Origin: Benincasa hispida
Taxonomy: Eukaryota > Streptophyta > Magnoliopsida > Cucurbitales > Cucurbitaceae
Direction: 5' to 3'
DNA length: 64,000 nt
Assembly: GCF_009727055.1 (NCBI RefSeq)
Contig: NC_052356.1
Location: 1,380,780-1,444,779, forward strand
Below are positions 46,712 to 59,560 of this stretch, one piece after another (position 1 is the first letter of the stretch; each line of letters begins with the position of its first letter). A program made the translations under genes and the position numbers. The notes beneath the pieces were generated by a model. That model saw nothing but the letters and a program-made list of their open reading frames with translations. It did not search any database and was not told the origin of the DNA.

Positions 46712-49541
46712 CTTGGTGTTGATTTGAAATGTTCAAATTGAGAAGAGGTATTTTGATTATATATGATATGATCGGTATGATGTATGAGATACATCTAGTG
46801 GAGGATTGATGTAAATGAGATTTATATTAAGTACCATGGAATAGAAAAAGAGCTATGGTTTATATATTTCATGAGATGAAATATTAAAACGGTTATAAAT
46901 ATAGTATGATAAGTTGGTTATCATTTATATTTATAATAATATTAATTATTGGATAATTGATTCTTTTTCTCTAATAACCAATTGAGTGGGAGGTTATTGG
47001 TGGTTCATGGTAATCGTGAGATAAAAGAAAAATTGTTTTCCTAATTTTAGTAATGTTGAATTTATGAATTTTCTCTCGAAAAAAAAGTTGTCTAGTAAAT
47101 ACGATTTACTAAGAAACAACTTGAAAAAGGTAGACGATCGTGTAGTGTTTGTAGGCGACAGAAATGCTGCTAAGTGATGAGCTAAACGATCACTTAGCTT
47201 TTTCTAGATGATCACTTAGATTTTGCTAAACGATTGGGCATCGACCTATACAATAGGTTTCAGCCATTTCCCACTTGCTCAATTGTTTACATGATTGTTG
47301 ATTCCTTCTTCTTCTGCCTCAAACCAAGTCCAACATAACCTACCCTTTGGATTTTCATATCAAAAATACCAAGGTAGCCTTCTTGGTGGTGTCATTCTCA
47401 ACTTGATACCATCGAGGTTCTGTGGAGGTCATTCGTGCTGTTGGGGTGTTCGTGATCGAGGCGATCACTGAGTTTGAGTGCGCGGTATTCGTGTTGTGTA
47501 GCAGTCGTGTTGTTCGAGCGTTCGAGGTTGCTGTGTTCGAGCGTTCATAAGCAAGGAGCTAAACATCGAGTCGACAAATGTTCATAGCATTTCTCCTTGT
47601 TCATTTGTATTTTCATGCTGTAATTTCTGTATTTATTGTATAACCATTTGTTTTTGTGTATGACTGTAATTTGTAATGTTCATACATGATTGTAATGTGG
47701 AATGATCTATTTCGCTGCTCATGGAAATCCTCGTGTTTGATTTCCTTCAGTAATAACCTAAAAAGTCTGCAATAAATTGATGATGGTTAGGTGCCTTATC
47801 CTGGTAACACTGCGGATACACCCATTTTGTAATTGTAACATGAAATGTAATAGTTACAAACAATATGAACTATATTGTTCGTGTAAAGACTTGTGAGTGG
47901 GGGTATCTTGTATCAAGGACATTATACATAGACTGAACCATGAAATAATTTGTTTCTCTTTATTACACCGTTACTTGAAGAAACTAGTATTTCACTAGGA
48001 TGACCATAGGAGACTTGACCTTAATCTCGAGTGAGTTGTGAACTTCTGCTCATGACGACAATCCTTTGATCTGTATGGGTGAGAGTGGCCATGATAGCCA
48101 ACTCAATAAGCCTACAATTTTGGAGATTTGTCTAATTAGGGAGCTGGGAATATAGCTACACAAGATGGAATCACTTCTTCCCATTCCTTGGGTAAGTAGA
48201 TAAATTGCTCCCTTAATAGCTGGTTCCGGGTCTCGAACAATGAGGTCTCGACCTCTCACTGGCTCGAGAGATGTGAGTTTATAGTTGGACTATAAACTGT
48301 TTATTCATTAGAGGAATCAGTGGTACTTAAGGAGTTAGATGTAATTATAGGGGTAAGACGGTATCTTGACCCAGCTGTAGTTATGAGCATTTGTGAAGCG
48401 TCATCACTCTGTTGATTGGTTATATCCATGGATACAGAAATATATCTACAGTGTAAAGAGCGCAACTATCGGTCTTTAGTGGAGTGATCAATAGTCAATG
48501 AATATTGATTAATTGGATTAAAAAAGTTTAATCAATTAATCACATATCATTGGAGCTTCTAATTTGTAGGTCCATAAAGCCCCCTTATTAACTCACTAAA
48601 GGATGGTAATGAGGAATGATTTAACTTGTTAAAATCAAATGAGGGAACTTTATATTAATGAGATTAATATATAATGGTTAATTATAGATATCATCTATAA
48701 TCCAAATTATGTAAGAGAAATATATTTGAATAAGATTCAAATATTAGATTTAAATATATAAGATTCAAATATATATTAGATTTATATGATTTGGATTGAT
48801 AAAAAGATGTACACATATGTGATATTTATATGTTAATTAGCTCCATATTAAATATGATTTAATATAGTTATTTAATTGATTAATTAATGCTTAATTAATT
48901 GATGATTAAATAATGGAGATTGGAGGTTAGTATAAATATATGACATTTATGATAATTAAATAAATGTATATTAAATAGGATTTAATATATGGTTATTTAA
49001 TTATTGTGCCAATTAATTAAAATTAATTAAATAAGAGTTATTTAATATATAATTAAAGGAAAATTAAGGGTATAAAGGAAAATTTTTGGAGAACGGGTTA
49101 ACTATTCTCCAAATAAATATATAATTATAGCCCATTTAAGGCAAGAGGTTTTTCATCACACAAAACGTAGCCTCTAATCCTCTACCTTCTCTCTAACTTC
49201 TCTCTAGAAATTCTCTACCATTTTCCTCCTAAAAAATTCCTGGAGACCGTTCTTCCAAGTTCTTTGGAATCCTAGAGAATATCAAAGTAACTTTGTTGGT
49301 GGTATCCTTCTTCTTATAGAAGTTCGAGATCGCAGATAACGGTGGAAAAGGAAAACTAAAGGAATCAACAAAATTGAGTTTTGATTTCTTCTCTTCTTCC
49401 TCTTTTCTAGCATGCTTATAATTTTGTTTTGAATGTACGTCCTACAAATGCATGTTTTATTTACTACTTTTGTTTCCATAAAAATCGAATATCTCAATAT
49501 AAGGCGTTCACATACTTCTGCAAGAATTCGATTCCTTCAAT

Positions 49542-49553
49542 TGATATCAAAGC
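49542..49553 (+). other. Primer-binding site of element M, mutated
   Basis: TGATATCAAAGC lies two bases after the LTR end. It differs at two positions from the TGGTATCAGAGC of element A. Confidence 0.8.
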
Positions 49554-51985
49554 CAATAGTTTCTTGCATTTTGATTTTCTTTTTCTTTAAATAAAAATCA
49601 GTTCATAAGGAGTGTTATTTTTCTCCATTTTGCTTGAAAATATATTTCTTGATAGATAATTTTATTTATTGACACCATAGATTGTAAAATTTTATGTTGA
49701 TTTGATTAATGTAAGGGCCTATTGTTTAGACATTTTATTTTTGCAATCAAGTTAGTATTTTTTTTAGTCATTCGAGGTCAAAAAAAAAGTTGCCCAGAGC
49801 CTAGATTTTCAAAGGAAAACATAGGATTTGCTTCTGTCTCACTGTGCCTAGTATTTTGACATGCGGTGATGGCTTGCTGTGGGACACATTCCATGCGATG
49901 GAGTGATGGCCTTGCAAAGTATAGGAGCTTTGAAGATAAGCGCGTCAACTTATACCATGCGTCGACACTTACAAGGTTGAATGCAAACCCATGCAGTAGG
50001 TGGCATACCCATGCGCTGAGTCGATGTCCCTGTGGTGAAGGGACTTAGGCATGGTGGATGCAATACTCATGGTCACATATAGAGGAACGATGTCCATACG
50101 ATAAACTTCATTATCCAATGCATGAAATACTCGAAACCCATGTGTCAAGCGAGGCATCATGCATCGAGCACTTCGTCTACCATGCATGGAGTTCAACGGA
50201 AAACTCTTGTTCATCTCGGTTTTTGCGTTAGGAAAGGTACCTGGCAGATAGCTGATCACGAGAGTCTCTTCGACACAAGGATGTTAACTTTCCTTTGTAA
50301 TCTTAATTTTGTTAAAATTAGGGTGCCAATATTTGGTCTATCATAGCTTTTATATAATTTTATATGCATATGATGTATTATTTGATTATATATTCTATAT
50401 GTTGTATAATATATGTCGTATAGTTTAAAATCCCACCTTAGGATAAACATGATCATGCATCGTATAAAAGTTATATGGTTACATGATTAATATAAGCATG
50501 TTCATGTATTATAATATAACTGTTATATTATTTGAATGCATGTTTTTGAGTAAGCACATTCATGCATCATAAATGTCATAATGTATGATGTGAAAAATGA
50601 ATATGTATGTTTATTTTTCATATATGATAATTATAAGCATTATAATTAGATGAGAAATGAACTTTGCATTGAGCATGACACTACTTAGTTTAATATAAAC
50701 GTTATATTTAAACAAAGTTGACATAATGCAAATGAAAAAGGATTTTGACAAATTCATTGTTTTATAAAGGTTATAAGTTCAATAAAATTAGAATTAAAAT
50801 GTATAATCAAGAGTTGCATGCAAACATAGGTCAAAAATTAATTTTAAACAGTTTAAAATTGATTTACCTAGACTTATGTTAAACGCATTTCTAATGATAT
50901 TGGAAATAGGTTAATCTTTTAATTCGTTTTAACAGGATTAAATTGAACTTAGTTAAAAGATTAAATTTATAAAATAATTGTCGATAAGGGAACATTTGTC
51001 TAAGGAACATTTTGTCTAGGCCGAGGTTCTTAAGCTCACGAAAATTGAACACCTCTACCTGGCAACGAACCTGGAAGGTGAATCGAGAAAATATTGTATA
51101 AGCATGCAACAAATGCCTATTTTCATTAAAAGAGTTTAATTAATAAGATCACATATTGTTAAACTATTCAATATAAGTGTTATATTGAGCAAATTAAACA
51201 AGGACTTAGTTAAAATAATTTAGTCTTACTTTTTCTAAGTTAATAAACCCAAAAGATAGAACACTTAGTGGGAGGAAAAAGATATATATGATATGTCGTT
51301 TTTTCACCCACGTTCTCCTAAAGAGTTCAGAGGGTGAGATTCATGCTCGGCCTCGTGGTGCCCTAGGCGCACCCTCCCTTAAGGTGGTATTTGCATGGGT
51401 CAATATCAAGGTCAATGGAGAAAGTGTTTATAGTAAGTGGGAGAAGGATGTGTGACAATATATCCTAGGATCTCCTTTGCTAGTTTGTAATGTTTCTTTC
51501 ATCCTCGACCTCGTGGTGTCTAGGCGCACCCTCCCTTAGGAAGGTATTTGCATGGGGGAAAGGCATTACAAACTCCATAAATGGATAAGACCACTATAAC
51601 CAATTGCACCAACTATGTTATTCCTTGAGGTAGACTGGTTGGAGCGGGGTTATAGGGTTGAAAATGAAGGGTAACACTTATTATAAATCATTAAGGCAGT
51701 TAATGATTTATTAACCAAATGAAAGGTAATCAAATACTATATGAATAAGGAGTTATTACGGGATAATATTTGATTGAGAAAGTCCCACTTCAGTGATAAG
51801 GAATACTTATACACCCTGAGGTGGCATTTATTCCAAATCATTGAATGTATTATTGCAAAATTCAATGATGTTGGGTTATTAATTTTTGCTCAATTGATTA
51901 GATTAAATGAAAAATGAATTTTTGCACAAGTGTCTAATATAAGTAATTTGTTTTTGTATCAACATTTCTAGCTCAATCGTTACTT
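49554..51985 (+). other. 5' untranslated leader of element M
   Basis: This is non-coding. It contains a pair of similar blocks at about 51345-51400 and 51503-51555 (cctcgtggtg, ggcgcaccctccctta, gtatttgcatggg), equivalent to the paired blocks in the leaders of A and C. 49860-50240 is a degenerate repeat rich in catgcgatg/ccatgcg motifs. Short open frames here overlap on both strands and are not convincing. Confidence 0.65.
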
Positions 51986-52850
51986 TGATTGGTGCCGAAA
52001 GATAAACAGGAGAAAATTATACAACTTGGAAAATATGATGAATACGGTTTAAGTACTAGATGACCTCAAATTCGTTCTCACAAAGGAATGTCCTCCAACC
52101 CCTAGGCATAATGCATCATAAAGTGTTTGTAATGCTTATGAGAGGTAGACCAAGACTAGTGATAAGGCAAAGGTCTATATTTTGGTAGGCTTATCTGAAG
52201 TCTTGGCCAAAAAGCATGAGACCATGTTCACTGCAGGCCAGATCATGGAATCATTGTGTGACATGTTTGGAAAACCTTCCTCACAAACCATGCATGATGC
52301 TCTTAAGTTCATCTTCTGTGCACGGATGGCTGAAAGATCGTCTGTTAGGGAACATGTCCTTAATATGATGACCATTTCAATATCGTTGAGATGAATGGAA
52401 GTCTCATAAATGAGCCTAGTCAGGTGAGCATTATCATGTAATCGCTGCCGAACAGCTTTCTGAAAATTTGTAGCAATTATATTATGAGAAAATTTTACTA
52501 CAACCTCACCACCCTCCTTAACGAGCTACAGATTTTTTATTCTTTAATAAAAGTCAAAAGAAATAATAGGGAGGCAAATGTTGCCTTCTCTAATAAGGAA
52601 AAGTTCATCAGAGGTTCGACTTTTAAAACTAAATCTATGCCTTCCTCTTCATCTGGTGTGAAGAAGTGGAAAAAGAAGAAGAGTGGAAAGAGGATTAAAG
52701 CCACCACTATTACGGCTGACAAATAGGGCAAGAAGGTCAAAGTTGCAAAAGGAACATGTTTTTGTTGCAACCAAGATGAGCATTGAAAAAGGAATTGTCT
52801 AAAATATTTGACCGAGAAAAAGAAGGAAAAAGAAGGTAAATATCATTTAC
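51986..52850 (+). pseudogene. copia gag with zinc knuckle, element M
   Basis: A degenerate start region shows TGENYTTWK near 52010. Later blocks are LAKKHETMFTAGQIMESLCDM (52182-52394), a UBN2 gag helix, and ARMAERSSVREHVLNMM. After frameshifts come LTTLLNELQ and a lysine-rich stretch KKWKKKKSGK (52484-52726). A zinc knuckle of form C-x2-C-x4-H-x4-C is readable at about 52755-52800 (CFCCNQDEH, a stop, KRNC). This is the usual copia gag order. Confidence 0.85.
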
Positions 52851-53330
52851 TGGTTCTAGAGACGTGTTTGATGTAAAATGATAACCACACCTGGATACTT
52901 GATTCAGAAGCCACTAACCACATTTTTACTTCTTTGCAAAAAACTAGATCCTGAAAATAGCTAGCAGCGAGAGAGATGACTCTATGGGTTAGAACAGGAG
53001 AGGTTGTCTCAGTGGTTGCAATTGGGAGTTTGAAGTTGTTTTTTGAATCAAAATTTATGTTGTTAGACAATGTTTACTATGTTCCTAATTTTAAAAGAAA
53101 CTTGATTTCAGTTTCATGTTTTTTCATGTTTGTTAGAACACTCTTTTAATGTATCTTTTATTCGAGTTAAAGCATTTGTTTTGAAAAATGGTATTGATAT
53201 TTATTCTGCAACAAATGAAAGGAACTTATATGTATTAAGACTGTCAGTATCTAAAATGCTCCACAACATTGAAATTTCAACATTGCAACCACTAAAACTA
53301 AGAAGAGAAAATTTCTCCTAGAGATAATGC
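52851..53330 (+). pseudogene. copia protease and pre-integrase segment, element M
   Basis: The protease-like stretch WILDSEATNHIF (about 52890-52930) has glutamate where the catalytic D-S-G has glycine. MTLWVRTGEVVSVVAIGSLKLFF and NVYYVPNFKRNLISVS follow (about 52975-53115), then a frameshift and NLYVLRLS (53130-53321). The order matches element A at 21311-21780. Confidence 0.85.
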
Positions 53331-54390
53331 ACATCTTTGGCATCTAAGACTAGGTCACATTAATCTCAATAAGATTGAGAGATGTGAATCTTGTCTAGAA
53401 AGAAAAATGATAAAACGATCTTTTACTAGAAAAGGTTATAAAGCCAAAAAAAACCCTTGGAGTTTATACATTAAGACCTTTGTGGTCCATGATTGTAAAA
53501 TCTAGATGAGGGTTTGAATATTTTGTCACCTTTATGAATGACTATTTAAGATATGGGCATGTTTATCTAATGCAACATAATTTTGACACACTTGAAAAGT
53601 TCATAAAGTATAAGGTTGAAGTTGAAAATTTGGTAGGTAAAAAGAATAAAATACTTCGATCAGATCGAGGTGGAGAGTACATGGATATTGAATTTCAGAA
53701 CTACATGATAGAACATAGAATCATATCTCAACTCTCAGCACCTAGTAAACCTCAATAAAACGGTGTATCAGAAAGGAGAAATAGAACCCTATTGGACATG
53801 GTTCGCTCTATAATGAGGTCTACTTCTCTACCTATCTCGTTTTGGGGTAATGTAATGGATACTGCAGCTTACCTTTTAAACCAATTTCCATCAAAGAGTG
53901 TTACTGAAACACCTTTTGAATTATGGAGAAGGTCGTAAAAGTAGTTTGCGGCATCTTAGGATTTGGGGATGTCCAACAAATATGCTAGTGGAAAATCTAA
54001 AGAAATTTGAACCACGTTCAAGATTATGACTATTTGTAGGTTATTCTAAATAAGTGGTTTGTTCTTCAATCCAAAAGAAAACAAAGTATTTTTATCGACA
54101 AATGCTACTTAGAAGAAAACCACATTAAATAACGTAAGCCAAAGAGCCAAATCGTATTAAATGAAATTTCTAAAGAAACACTGAAACTTCAACATGAGTT
54201 TTTGAAGAGGTAAGCACTTCAACAAGAGTTGTTGATGTTGTTTCATCTAGTCAAACACATCATTCTCAAGGGTTGAGAGAGCCTTGATGTAGTAGGAGGA
54301 TTGTAACCCAACCTACTCGGTATTTTCATTTAACAGAAACTCGACCTGTCATATTACATGATAAAGTTGAGGATCCATCGTCTTATAAGA
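53331..54390 (+). pseudogene. copia integrase, element M
   Basis: The pre-integrase zinc finger (HLRLGHINLNKIE, then CESCLERKM) lies at about 53340-53415, with some residues between the two halves lost relative to element A. The core has MQHNFDTLEKFIKYKVEVENL, the catalytic-region SDRGGEYMDIEFQNYMIEH (53534-53758) and, after a stop, NGVSERRNRTLLDMVRS. A frameshift precedes the C-terminal part (about 53935-54330), which retains RHLRIWGCPTN and NVVSSSQTHHSQG-like linker residues. Confidence 0.85.
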
Positions 54391-55100
54391 AAGTATGGTC
54401 GATGTTGTCAAAGATGAATGGATCAAATCCATAGATCAAGAAATGGAGTCTATGCACTTCAATTCTATTTGGGAACTTGTAGATCAACCTGATGAAGCTA
54501 AACCCATAGGTTGCAAATGGATCTACAAGATGAAACTGGGTGTAGGCGAAAAGGTGCAAACATTTAAGGCTAGACTAGTAGCAAAAGGTTATATCCAGGT
54601 TGAGGGAGTGGACTATAAAGAAAATTTCTCACTTGTTGCTATGATTAAGTCTATCTGAATTCTATTATCTATTGCTATATATTATGACTATGAGATATGA
54701 CAAATGGATGTCAAGACTGCCTTTTTGAATGGTAATCTTGACGAAACCGTCTACATGACCCAACCAGAAGGATTCATTGAACAAGCTCAAAAGAAAAAGG
54801 TTTTGCAAGCTTAATCAATCCATTTATGGATTGAAATAAGCATCTCGATCTTGGAATATAATATTTGATGCTGTAGTCAAATCTTATGGCTTTGATCAAA
54901 ATGTTGATGAGCCTTGTGTTTACAAGAAGATCATCAACAATTCAGTAGCTTCTCTTCTGTTGTATGTGAATAATATCCTATTCATTGGAAATTATGTAGG
55001 TTACCTAACTACCATTAAAGAATACCTAGCTATTCAATTCCAAATGAAAGATTTGGGTGGAGCACAATTTGTTCTAGGGATCAAAAGAACAAATTACTAG
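54391..55100 (+). pseudogene. copia reverse transcriptase, element M
   Basis: 54395-54658 reads WIKSIDQEMESMHFNSIWEL, KPIGCKWIYKMKLG and ARLVAKGYIQVEGVDYKENFS. A stop follows KSI at 54656 and another falls in the EIW-type position before QMDVKTAFLNGNLDETVYM. Near 54960 the catalytic box is LYVNNIL: both aspartates of Y-V-D-D are asparagine. The enzyme would be inactive even without the stops. Confidence 0.88.
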
Positions 55101-55920
55101 TCTTGTCTCAAGCATCCTATATTGACAAAGTGCTTGTAAAATATTCGATGCAAAATTTCAAAAAGGATTTATTATCTTTCAGGCCTGGAATTATCTTGTC
55201 TAAGGAACAGTGTCCTAAGACACCTCAAGAGGTTCGGGAGATGAGACAGATTCCCTATGCATCTACAATGGGTAGCCTTATGTATGCCATGTTGTGTACT
55301 AGACCCGACATTTGTCATGTAGTAGGAGCAATTAATAAATATCAATCTAATCTAGGATTTGATCATTGGACAACAGTTAAAGTTATTCTCAAGTATCTTA
55401 AGAGAACGAGAAACTATATGTTTCTGTATGGTGCTAAGGATTTGATCCTTACAGAATACACTGACTCTGATTTTCAGACTGATAAGAATTCAAGGAAATC
55501 CACATCAGGATCAGTGTTCACTCTGAATGGAGGAGCTATTGTATGATGCAGCATTAAGCAATGTTGTATTGCGGATTCTACCATGGAAACTGAGAATGTA
55601 GCTACCTGTGAAGCTGTTAAAGAAGTCATTTGACTCAGAAAATTCCTCACAAATTTGGAAGTTGTTTCAAATATGTTCTTAACCATCACACTTTATTGTG
55701 ATAATAGTGGTGTTGTAGAAAACTCCAAGGAGCCTTGTAGCCACAAACATGGAAAGCATAAAGAGCACAAGTATCATCTTATCATAGAAATTGTCCAATA
55801 CGAAGATGTGATCGTCATAATGATTGCCTCATAGCACAATATTGTTGATCCATTTACAAAGGTTCTCATGGCTAAAGGTTTTACGGTCACCTAGAGGGTC
55901 TAGGTCTACGAGATATGAGT
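55101..55920 (+). pseudogene. copia RNase H, element M
   Basis: A 147-codon open frame (55103-55546) has SQASYIDKVLVKYSM, SKEQCPKTPQEVREM, MLCTRPDICHVVGAI, YTDSDFQTDKNSRKSTSGS and ends after GGAIV with a stop at the tryptophan position. The frame continues with CCIADSTMETENVATCEA, LYCDNSGVV, a HKEHKYHLI block and NIVDPFTK to about 55920. It is the longest open stretch in the window. Confidence 0.9.
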
Positions 55921-56084
55921 CATCTAAGCTAGGGCAAGTGAAAGATTTTATTGGGTATATTGTATTCCTTAGTTTAGATATTATATATTGATACTTTACC
56001 TTACATTGTATATTGATACTTTACTTTCCCACTCGTCTTTTATTGTATTTTGATACATTCACTAGCTTTTGACAAGTGGAAGAT

Positions 56085-57981
56085 TGTTGGGATTGATGTC
56101 CTAAATCTAGTGTATCTCATGGTTTGTAGTTTTGTTAACACAAATTATTTATCTAATAAAATCAAGGGTATTTTATTTGATATTTAGACAACATTAATTA
56201 TATCCAGTAAACTAAGATCCAAGGTTATATGATATCACTTGAACAGTATGTGGTTGACATACAGGTGGTTCATATTTAAGTAATAACCTAAAAGGTCTGC
56301 AGTAAATGGATGAAGGTTGGGTGCCTTATCCTGGGAACACTGCGGATACGACCCACTTTGTAATTGTTACATGAGATGTAAGAGTTACAAACAATATGAA
56401 CCATATTGTTTGTGTAAAGACATGTGAGTGGGGGTATCTTGTATAAAAAAGTTTATACATAGACCAGACCATGAAATAATTTGTTTCTCTTTATTACACC
56501 GTTACTTGAAGAAACTAATATTTTACTAGGATGACCATTGGAGACTTGACCTTAATCTTGAGTGAGTTGTGAACTTCTGTTCATGACGGCAGTCCTTTGA
56601 TCTGTATGGGTGAGAGTGGCCCTGATAGCCAACTCAATAAGCCTACAATTTTGGAGATTTGTCTAATTAGGGAGCTGGGAATACAACTACATGAGATGGA
56701 ATTCATTCCTTTCCATTCCTTGGGAAAGTAGATAAATTTCTTCCTTAATAGCTGGTTACGAGTCTTGAACAATGAGATCTCAATCTCTCACCGGCTTGAG
56801 AGATGTTAGTTTATAGTTGGACTATAAACTATTTGTTCATTAGAGGAATTAGTGGTACTTAAAGAGTTAGATGTAATTGCGGAGGTAAAACGGTATTTTG
56901 ACCCAGTTGTAGTCATACATATTTGAAGGGTCATTGTTCTGTTGATTGGTTATATACCTAGACACAAAAATATATCTAAAGTGCAAAGAGTGTAGCTATT
57001 GATCTTTAGTGGAGTGATCGGTAGTTAATGAATATTGATTAATTGGATTAAAGGAGTTTAATTAATTAATCTCATATCATTGGAGCTTCTAATTTGTAGG
57101 TCCATAAGGTCCTCTTGTTGGCTCACTAAAGGATAGTAATGAGGAATGATTTAACTTGTTCGAATCAAATGAGGGAACTTTATATTAATGAGATTAATAT
57201 ATAATGGTTAATTATAGATATGATATATAATCCAAACTATGTAAGAAAGATATGAATAAGATTCAAATATTAGAATTATATGAATTGGATTCATAAAGAG
57301 ATGTACACATATACATATGTGATATTTATATGTTAATTAACTTCATATTAAATATGATTTAATATAGTTATTTAATTGATTAATTAATGCTTAATTAATT
57401 GATGATTAAATAATGGAGATTGGAGGTTAGTATAAATATATGAGATTTATGATAATTAAATAAATGTATATTAAATAGGATTTAATATATGGTTATTTAA
57501 TTAATTAGCACTAAAGGTATAAAGAGAAATTCTTGGAGAAGAGATTTAACTCTTCTCCATATAAATATATCCTAATAACCCATTTAGTGCAAGGAGTTTT
57601 TCATCACAAAATCTAGCCTCCAAGCCTCTACTTTCTCTCAAAATTCTCTCTAGAAATTCTCTACCTTTTTCCTCCTCAAAAGTTCTTGGAGACCACTCTT
57701 CTAAGTTATTTGGAATCCTAGAGAATAACAAAGTAACTTTGTTGGTGTGTTCTTCTTGGAGAAGCTCAAGATCGTCGATGACGGTGGAAGAGGAAAGCTA
57801 GAGGAATCAACAAAGGTGAGTTTTGATTTCTTCTCTTCTTCCTCTTTTTTAGCATGCTTATAATTTTGTTTGAATGTTTATCCTAAAAATGCATGTTTTT
57901 ATTTACTGTCTTTGTTTCCATAAAATTCGAATATCTAAATGCAATGCATTCACACGCTTCAGTGGGAATTCGATTCCTTCA
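56085..57981 (+). repeat. 3' LTR of element M
   Basis: It runs from TGTTGGGATTGATGTCC to TCGATTCCTTCA, after the poly-purine stretch gacaagtggaagat. It is bordered by the GGGGT duplication at 57982. Open frames on the minus strand (56581-56772, 57546-57731) are shared with the 5' LTR (48050-48259) and are LTR sequence, not genes. Confidence 0.92.
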
Positions 57982-59560
57982 GGGGTATCCTGTGCAATGT
58001 GTTTTCATAAGACCAAACCGTGAAATAATAACCTCTAGATGTAACACCATTGACTAGTTATTTTTCTATTTCAACAAGATGACCTACACAGCTTAGTCTT
58101 AATCTTGAGTATATTATGAACTCCTACTCACAAGGGATTGTCTTTTGATTTGTATGGGTGAGAGTAGCTAGTTTGCCAACTCAATAATCCTACCATTTTG
58201 GGGACAAGACCGAATGGGGAGATGGGAACATAATAATACAAGATAGAATTCACTTCTTCCCAATTTTAGGGTAAGTAGAAAAGTGTTCCACTTAAGTGGT
58301 GTCTCCAGGACTTGCATAAAGGACCCTACCCTTTCATTGGCCCGAAAGGAGTTTCTGTTTAATGGTTGGACTATAAGCAGGGTGTTCATAAGAGGAGCAC
58401 TGGTACTTAAGGATATAAAAATAACCCAAGGGTAAAATGGTAATTTGACTCAGTTGGTGTTACAAACACTCATGAAGGATTAACTTACTGTTATTGGTAT
58501 ATATCCATCAATACAGAAATATATTTATAGTGAGTAGCGTTAGCTGTAGGTCTTTAATGAAGTGTACCCATAGTTAACGAATATTGATTAATTTGGTTAA
58601 TGAGTTTAGCCAATTAATCTCATATCATTGGAGCTTCTGATCTGTAGGTCCACCAAGTCCCCTTGTTAGCTTACTAAAGTATATTAATGAGGGATGATTT
58701 GAATTGTTCAAATCATCAATTGAGGAAATTGTATATTGATGTGATTAATATATTATTAATTATAGATGTGATCTATAAATCAAATTATATAAGAGAGATA
58801 TATTTGAATGAGATTCAAATATAGATTTATATGCATTGGATTCCTAAAGAAATGTATACATATAAATACGTGATATTTATATGTGAAATAATTCTATATT
58901 AAATATAATTTAATATTGTTACTTAATTGATTAATTAATGGTTAATTAATTTATTAAGAAATGATAGAGAGGTGGAAGAATATAAACATGAGATGTTTAT
59001 ATATTGATTAATTAACTATAAATATTAAATTAAATTTACTATGTGGTTATCTAATTAATGTGTCAATTAATTAAGGGGTTATTTAATTAATCGAGGGTAA
59101 AAAGGGAAATGCTTGGAGAAGAGGTGAACCCTTCTCCATATATAATCATCTTATTAGCTCATTTAGAGCCAAAATTATTTTTGGTGAAAAACATACCCTA
59201 GCCTCCACAAATTAATTCTTCTCTACACTCTCTCTATAATCTCCTTGCCTCTTCCTCTTCCAAGAGTTGGAGACCACTTATCCAACTCTTGGAATCCTAG
59301 AGAATAACAAGGTTATTCTTGTTGTAGTGTTGGTGATCGTTGAGGAGACGTTCTTGCGAAGAACAAGAGGATTTTCGAGGAGCTTGGGAGTCTACAACGG
59401 TAAGAATCATCATCCCTTTGTTACGCCCTTATTCAAGCATACTAAGTATGTTGTTTATCCTTTTAATCTCTACTATAGCTTGTTGTTTTTGTTTCTTTAA
59501 AAATGGAAAAACCGAAAACAAGACGATCCTAACGCTTCCGCTCAGGATTTGGTCCCTACA

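Larger units (their letters stand above)
45337..47749 (+). mobile_element. Solo LTR K (same family as J), TSD GTART, misassembled inside
   Basis: It starts TGTTGGAATTGGTGTC and ends TGATTTCCTTCA. Flanking 5-mers are GTAGT (45332-45336) and GTAAT (47750-47754), one mismatch. The uninterrupted target text is seen in the 3' LTR of M (aagtaataacc, about 56279). Compared with LTR J, the middle is scrambled: 45697-46711 runs backwards. 47140-47230 repeats gatcgtgtag/gatcacttag-type motifs. Confidence 0.85.
45137..49539 (+). repeat. 5' LTR of element M, split by solo LTR K
   Basis: It starts TGTTGGGATTGATGTCC and ends TCGATTCCTTCA. Removing K leaves about 1.98 kb, close to the 1,897-bp 3' LTR. 48869-48963 differs from the matching 3' LTR stretch (about 57370-57464) by one base (atgacattt against atgagattt), which identifies this copy as the source of the adapter artefact. 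Confidence 0.88.
45137..57981 (+). mobile_element. Copia retrotransposon M, TSD GGGGT
   Basis: LTRs in direct orientation lie at 45137-49539 (containing solo LTR K) and 56085-57981, with perfect GGGGT copies at 45132-45136 and 57982-57986. The interior has, in order: primer-binding site, leader, gag with zinc knuckle, protease, integrase, RT, RNase H and poly-purine tract. It is the only element here in which all pol domains can still be found, though every one has stops or frameshifts. Without K it is about 10.4 kb. Confidence 0.92.
44791..59560 (+). repeat. LTR P (family F, 3' LTR), split by copia element M
   Basis: 44791-45136 begins TGTTGGATTTTATGCCC. Element M then interrupts it, and the LTR resumes at 57987 and ends TTTGGTCCCTACA at 59560. 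The LTR length without M is about 1.92 kb. The resumed text (agaccaaaccgtgaaataat, taacaccattgactagtt) follows the order seen in LTR H. The last roughly 500 bp has small open frames (59267-59567) with no domain. Confidence 0.8.

Noticed and set aside
45697..47033. Foldback transposon
   Set aside because: The inverted arms are LTR sequence next to an N gap, with errors like those of raw long reads; misassembly explains them better.
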